NCBI GenBank assembly: GCA_045539625.1
Contig: JAZQFS010000098.1
Location: forward strand, 1-7,454
Direction of reading: 5' to 3'
DNA length: 7,454 nucleotides
Source: UMGS1387 sp045539625
Lineage (GTDB): Bacteria > Bacillota > Clostridia > Oscillospirales > CAG-382
Part shown: positions 4,164-7,454 of the stretch, piece by piece
Layout: each line of letters starts with the position of its first letter
How positions within the stretch are numbered: the stretch's first letter is position 1
The notes under the pieces: generated by a model
Databases searched by the model: none
What the model saw: only the letters and a program-made list of their open reading frames with translations
Told to the model about the DNA's origin: nothing
Translations under genes and position numbers: made by a program

Positions 4164-6357
4164 ATTACCAAAGCTACGCACGAATGCTACACCGCAAAGG
4201 ATTGAAGAAGTTTCATTCAGCGGTATCAACCGCCGTGAAGATGCTGACGGCAGGTACTTTACATCGGCTATGGGTATGGTTAGCGACAACCATCCTTATG
4301 TGTCCTCGAGAGGGCGCAACAACATTTACAAGGCGCCTTCGGGAAAGAAGCTTTTAGGTCTTGGTATGGGCAAGGAATTATACTACGTGCTTAACGACGG
4401 CAAGGTGTCGGAATTTTATTACGGCGGAGAGTTAAAAGGCACATGGTCTGACAAGCAGGCAAGCCCCAAGCACTTTGCCGAGGTTGGCAAAAAAATATGT
4501 ATTTTCCCCGACAGAGCCTACTTTAAGCCCCGTGACGACGAGCTTATAGAACGTTATATGGCAATGAACTCCAAAGTTGACGGCAAGGTTTACAAAAGAG
4601 CTGCTCAGATATCCGACGGAAATTCTGCACTTTCTGCCTACAACACAAAGGTCTTAAACTATCTTATCGGTGACGGCTGGCAGGAGGTTGACAGTGACAA
4701 CTGGCAGGAGGTTGACGGTGGCGAGGTTGTTGTTCTCAAGAAAGGCGACGTTATAAAGCTATGGGCGCGCGACAAGGACGGCAACAAGGTATCCTTCAGA
4801 GGTTTACCTACTGAAACGGGCATTGTTATGGGGTCTGCTGCCTCCTTCAGGGATTACGTATTAGGCTATTACGACGCAGGTGGGAGCGGAGGACAGTACG
4901 AGGTTACGGTCTCCTCCTCTACGGGTGAGGTATATATCAACCTTTACATGGAGTTTACGTATCCTATGGAGTACAACGAGCAGTTCTGCAGATATCTTAC
5001 CACTGAAGCTGAATTTGAAATTCACAGGAAAGACGGCGCCGACTATCTGCTTCTTCCATATCCTATGCCAAATGCCACGGGCGACGAGCTGCAGAGTGCC
5101 GACATAAACAAGCAATTACTTGACGGTAATCTTGTATCGGGTGTAAATGTTACATTCATCTGTGAGGACTACACTGCAGAAACCGTAACAGGCGGTGTAA
5201 AGAAAGAGGTTCACATCAGAAATTGGCTTCCAAAAAGTGCAATTGTTGAAGAGGTTGGCGTTACTCAGTTTTACCACGGCAACAACACCTTTTATGCGGC
5301 GTTTCTGAAATTTCCCGAAAACACCTTCGACATTCCCGGAAAATTCCTCTATGATGCCTACGACAGTAAATACAAGTATACAGTCTTCTCAGGCAAACGC
5401 ATAACTTTAGAGTTCGGCTTACCTCAGTTATCGGTTATTACCGCCTGCAACAACAGGCTATGGGGCTTTGAAGGCAACAAGCTTTATGCCTCGGCTCTCG
5501 GTCAGCCCTTTATTTTCAACGACTATTCGGGCAACAATGCAGATTCCTATGCCGTTGAGCTCAACGTTGACAGGAACATTGAGGCGTGCATATCTTATTC
5601 GGGTGTGCCTCACTTCTTTACCCGTGACAGGATTATAAAGGTATACGGCACCTCTCCCTCAAGCTATTCTACGTCTGAGACGGTCTGTTCTTCCATCGCC
5701 TCGGGAGGCTCTCAAAGTCTTATATCAAGCGGCGGTTATTTATACTTTCTTGACAGCGACGGAAACATTGCAAGGTACGACGGTACATATCCCACTGTTA
5801 TATCCCATCCTTTGAACGAGTCCTTTAACAGCTGCGTTTCCTATTGTGATTCAAGGTTTATTTACTTCAACACGGACAAGGGTTTATTTATTTACGACAC
5901 TTTATTCGGCGTCTGGATGAGCGACGAGCGCAAGAACATATCATTCGTTACTGCCTACGGTGACAAGGCTTTGGCAAGCGACGGCGTCTTTATTTACACA
6001 CAGGCTGATTTATCTGCTATGTTGGTTGATTTTACGGCATTTATTGAAGCAGGTGTCAAAAGCTCTGTTGAATTTCCCGTATTTGACGAAGGATATTTCG
6101 GCAGAAAAACAATAAATTCCCTGCAGCTTAAAATCAAAGCAGGCAGGGACACAAGTCTATCCGTTTACATCAAGCAGGAGGACGACGGCATTTGGCAGTG
6201 TGTTTATTCAAAGCGAGCTGACGAAGGTACAGAGGTTTACACGATACCCATAAAAACAGGGCGTTGTTTAAATTTCGGTGTAAAAATTGAAGCTGTCGGT
6301 GATTGGCAATTTGAAGGCTATTCTAAGCTTATTACTGCAGGATCCTACAAGAAATAA
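4156..6357 (+). CDS. Putative tail nozzle/hub protein with beta-propeller character
   Basis: This 733-residue protein is probably a large virion protein at the head-tail junction. The N-terminal block (about 21-54: FSGINRREDADG, then MVSDNHPYVSSRGR) is the opening I know from a widespread family in Firmicute phages. Around 431-454, CNNRLWGFEGNKLYASALG starts a second family block, followed by ADSYAVEL, IIKVYGTSPSSY, a Ser/Gly-rich turn and LDSDGNIARYDGTYP. These repeated strand-turn units (N-R-L-W-G-F, G-N-I-A-R-Y-D-G) look like propeller blades. No enzyme motif is visible. Proteins with propeller domains at this place include P22 gp10 and T7 gp12 tail nozzles, which supports a nozzle role by position only; a tail-hub role is an alternative. 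A WQEVD duplication lies at 175-187. The next gene starts 12 bases after its stop. Confidence 0.7.
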   Translation: MFKLPKLRTNATPQRIEEVSFSGINRREDADGRYFTSAMGMVSDNHPYVSSRGRNNIYKAPSGKKLLGLGMGKELYYVLNDGKVSEFYYGGELKGTWSDKQASPKHFAEVGKKICIFPDRAYFKPRDDELIERYMAMNSKVDGKVYKRAAQISDGNSALSAYNTKVLNYLIGDGWQEVDSDNWQEVDGGEVVVLKKGDVIKLWARDKDGNKVSFRGLPTETGIVMGSAASFRDYVLGYYDAGGSGGQYEVTVSSSTGEVYINLYMEFTYPMEYNEQFCRYLTTEAEFEIHRKDGADYLLLPYPMPNATGDELQSADINKQLLDGNLVSGVNVTFICEDYTAETVTGGVKKEVHIRNWLPKSAIVEEVGVTQFYHGNNTFYAAFLKFPENTFDIPGKFLYDAYDSKYKYTVFSGKRITLEFGLPQLSVITACNNRLWGFEGNKLYASALGQPFIFNDYSGNNADSYAVELNVDRNIEACISYSGVPHFFTRDRIIKVYGTSPSSYSTSETVCSSIASGGSQSLISSGGYLYFLDSDGNIARYDGTYPTVISHPLNESFNSCVSYCDSRFIYFNTDKGLFIYDTLFGVWMSDERKNISFVTAYGDKALASDGVFIYTQADLSAMLVDFTAFIEAGVKSSVEFPVFDEGYFGRKTINSLQLKIKAGRDTSLSVYIKQEDDGIWQCVYSKRADEGTEVYTIPIKTGRCLNFGVKIEAVGDWQFEGYSKLITAGSYKK
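4677..4716 (+). repeat. Short direct repeat within the nozzle gene (16 bp, 24-bp period)
   Basis: CTGGCAGGAGGTTGAC occurs at 4677-4692 and again at 4701-4716, giving W-Q-E-V-D at residues 175-179 and 183-187. The 24-bp period keeps the frame and yields an eight-residue repeat. Each copy contains AGGAGG-like bases inside the coding region. It looks like a recent in-frame duplication. Confidence 0.88.
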
Positions 6358-6369
6358 GGAGTGATTATT

Positions 6370-7454
6370 ATGAGCTACAAAAAATACAACGGTATTGAAT
6401 ACAAAGAAGACGGCATTGACTATTCCGAGCAGATGGGCATTGCCGAAGGTCAGGGCGACTTTGACCTTGCTGCCCAGTACGAGAAGCAGCACAATGCAAA
6501 GAATCTTGGAGAGGGACTTGGTTATGAGCTCAGCTTTAAGTATACAAAGCCCGAGGACTACGGTTTTATTCCCGATTCAAAAAAGGTCTCTTCTGCCGTT
6601 CCGTCCACCACATCAAGAAGTGATGCGATGAATTTATTACTTTCGGATCTGCAGAAGCCTTCTTCCTTTACTTACAATCCTCAAAGCGATCCTCTTTACA
6701 AGAATTACAAAGAGCAGGCGGAAAGGTCTGCAAAGAACGTCAGCGAGGACGTAATGGCGCAGGCGGCGGCTATGACAGGCGGTATGCCTTCCTCTTATGC
6801 CGTATCAGCTGCATCGCAAGCAGCTTCCCGTCAGATGCAGGAAGCCGACAACATGATTCCCGAGCTTTACCGTCTTGCCCTTGACAAGTACAACGCTGAA
6901 AGAAGCGACAAGTACAAGCAGCTTGGTGTACTTATGGATCTTGACAACACTGAGTACAACAGAGGAAGAGATGCTCTTTATGATGAGAGATATGCCGAAG
7001 AAACCGCATACAACAGAGGAAGAGATGCTTTAAATGATGAGTGGAAACAAAAAGAGTGGGATTATATGCTTGATGAAGATATTGAAGAGAACAAGTGGAA
7101 ACAAAAAGAGTGGGATTATATGCTTGATGAAGATACTAAAGAGAACGAACAGACAGCTCTTAACAATGTTATTGCGTTATTGGGTGCAGGAATACCTGTT
7201 ACTAAAGAGCAGCTTGAGGCGGCAGGTCTCGGTCATCTTACTCCCGAAAGTGCCAGGGAATACATTACGGCAAATGCTGCAGCTCAGCAAAAGGTACAGA
7301 ATTCAGGCGGCGGTGCTCCAAAGGAAAAGGAGCTTAAGTCTGTTACGCCTTCCATGTACACAAGTCTTGAGAATGTTTTGACCGACGAAGAAAAGGGAGG
7401 CGTTGCCGCCTTTGAAAGAGAGCTTTCCAAGTACAACTGGGACGAATACGACAA
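6370..7454 (+). CDS. Helical virion protein with internal repeats, C terminus cut off
   Basis: The ATG has AAGGAG (6356-6361) eight bases upstream; 361 residues are visible and the frame runs off the window. An N-terminal polar region (about 1-95) is followed by TYNPQSDPLYKNYKEQAER (from about 101) and AAAMTGGMPSSYAVSAASQ (about 132-150). Next come IPELYRLALDKYNAERSDKY (about 163-182), an 18-residue repeat region (196-267) and GAGIPVTKEQLEAAGL (272-287). The segments DPLY, TGG-x-x-S and IPELY-x-LA form a signature I recognise from Firmicute phage structural proteins that are usually unassigned. It has no signal peptide and is strongly helical, rich in Ala, Gln and Tyr. By analogy with gene order in P22 and T7, an internal or DNA-ejection protein is plausible; a tail component is the main alternative. 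Confidence 0.72.
   Translation, partial: MSYKKYNGIEYKEDGIDYSEQMGIAEGQGDFDLAAQYEKQHNAKNLGEGLGYELSFKYTKPEDYGFIPDSKKVSSAVPSTTSRSDAMNLLLSDLQKPSSFTYNPQSDPLYKNYKEQAERSAKNVSEDVMAQAAAMTGGMPSSYAVSAASQAASRQMQEADNMIPELYRLALDKYNAERSDKYKQLGVLMDLDNTEYNRGRDALYDERYAEETAYNRGRDALNDEWKQKEWDYMLDEDIEENKWKQKEWDYMLDEDTKENEQTALNNVIALLGAGIPVTKEQLEAAGLGHLTPESAREYITANAAAQQKVQNSGGGAPKEKELKSVTPSMYTSLENVLTDEEKGGVAAFERELSKYNWDEYD
6955..7170 (+). repeat. Four in-frame 54-bp (18-residue) repeat units
   Basis: Units lie at 6955-7008, 7009-7062, 7063-7116 and 7117-7170. The first halves of units 1 and 2 both encode YNRGRDAL (the 21-base TACAACAGAGGAAGAGATGC plus T is identical). The second halves of units 2 and 3 both encode WKQKEWD, and the first halves of units 3 and 4 both encode YMLDED. 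The best-conserved pair, 7041-7094 and 7095-7148, differs at three of 54 positions. Unit 4 fades into non-repeat sequence. Eighteen residues equal five alpha-helical turns, so added units would keep the helix face. Confidence 0.93.

Noticed and set aside
7034..7381. Forward frame with a long repeated peptide at the end of the window
   Set aside because: Its repeats are only the 54-bp DNA repeat read in another frame. The frame starting at 6370 is continuous through the region and has a proper start and ribosome binding site.
1..7454. tRNA genes, CRISPR arrays, insertion sequences, attachment sites or defence genes
   Set aside because: I saw no cloverleaf-like sequence, no regularly spaced repeat with spacers, no transposase or integrase, and no non-phage gene in the window.

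Overview
The window is a stretch of a tailed bacteriophage genome, free or integrated; nothing here (no integrase, attachment site or host gene) decides which. All genes are on the + strand and tightly packed. The host is most likely a gut or rumen member of the Clostridia, such as the Oscillospiraceae/Ruminococcaceae. This is inferred from strong AGGAGG-type ribosome binding sites, moderate base composition by eye, and resemblance to phage proteins common in that group. I recognised families from memory only; no search was run.

Region 1 (1-1250) is the lysis cassette: the end of an unrecognised small gene, a 78-residue membrane protein, a 74-residue putative holin, and a 193-residue M23-type peptidase that should be the endolysin. 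A strong intrinsic terminator (1205-1250) closes it.

Region 2 (1309-3645) is the capsid unit: a scaffold-like protein, a major capsid protein of the phage N4 gp56 family and a 112-residue acidic head protein, closed by a second intrinsic terminator (3611-3647). The capsid genes are therefore bracketed by two terminators.

Region 3 (3667-7454) is the neck/tail unit: a 124-residue putative head-tail adaptor, a 42-residue overlapping small gene, a 733-residue putative beta-propeller tail-nozzle or hub protein, and an incomplete helical virion protein carrying an 18-residue repeat. The order adaptor, nozzle, Ala/Gln-rich helical protein right after the capsid genes, with no tail-tube or tape-measure gene, resembles short-tailed phages (P22 gp4-gp10-ejection proteins; T7 gp11-gp12-core proteins). 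A podovirus-like particle is the best inference, but it is not proven.

The best leads are the shared N-terminal FN[LI]QLFAD motif in scaffold and capsid, the two flanking terminators, the mosaic 54-bp repeat in the last gene, and the lysis cassette placed directly upstream of the scaffold. I did not find a wholly new system; most of the window is a normal phage morphogenesis module.
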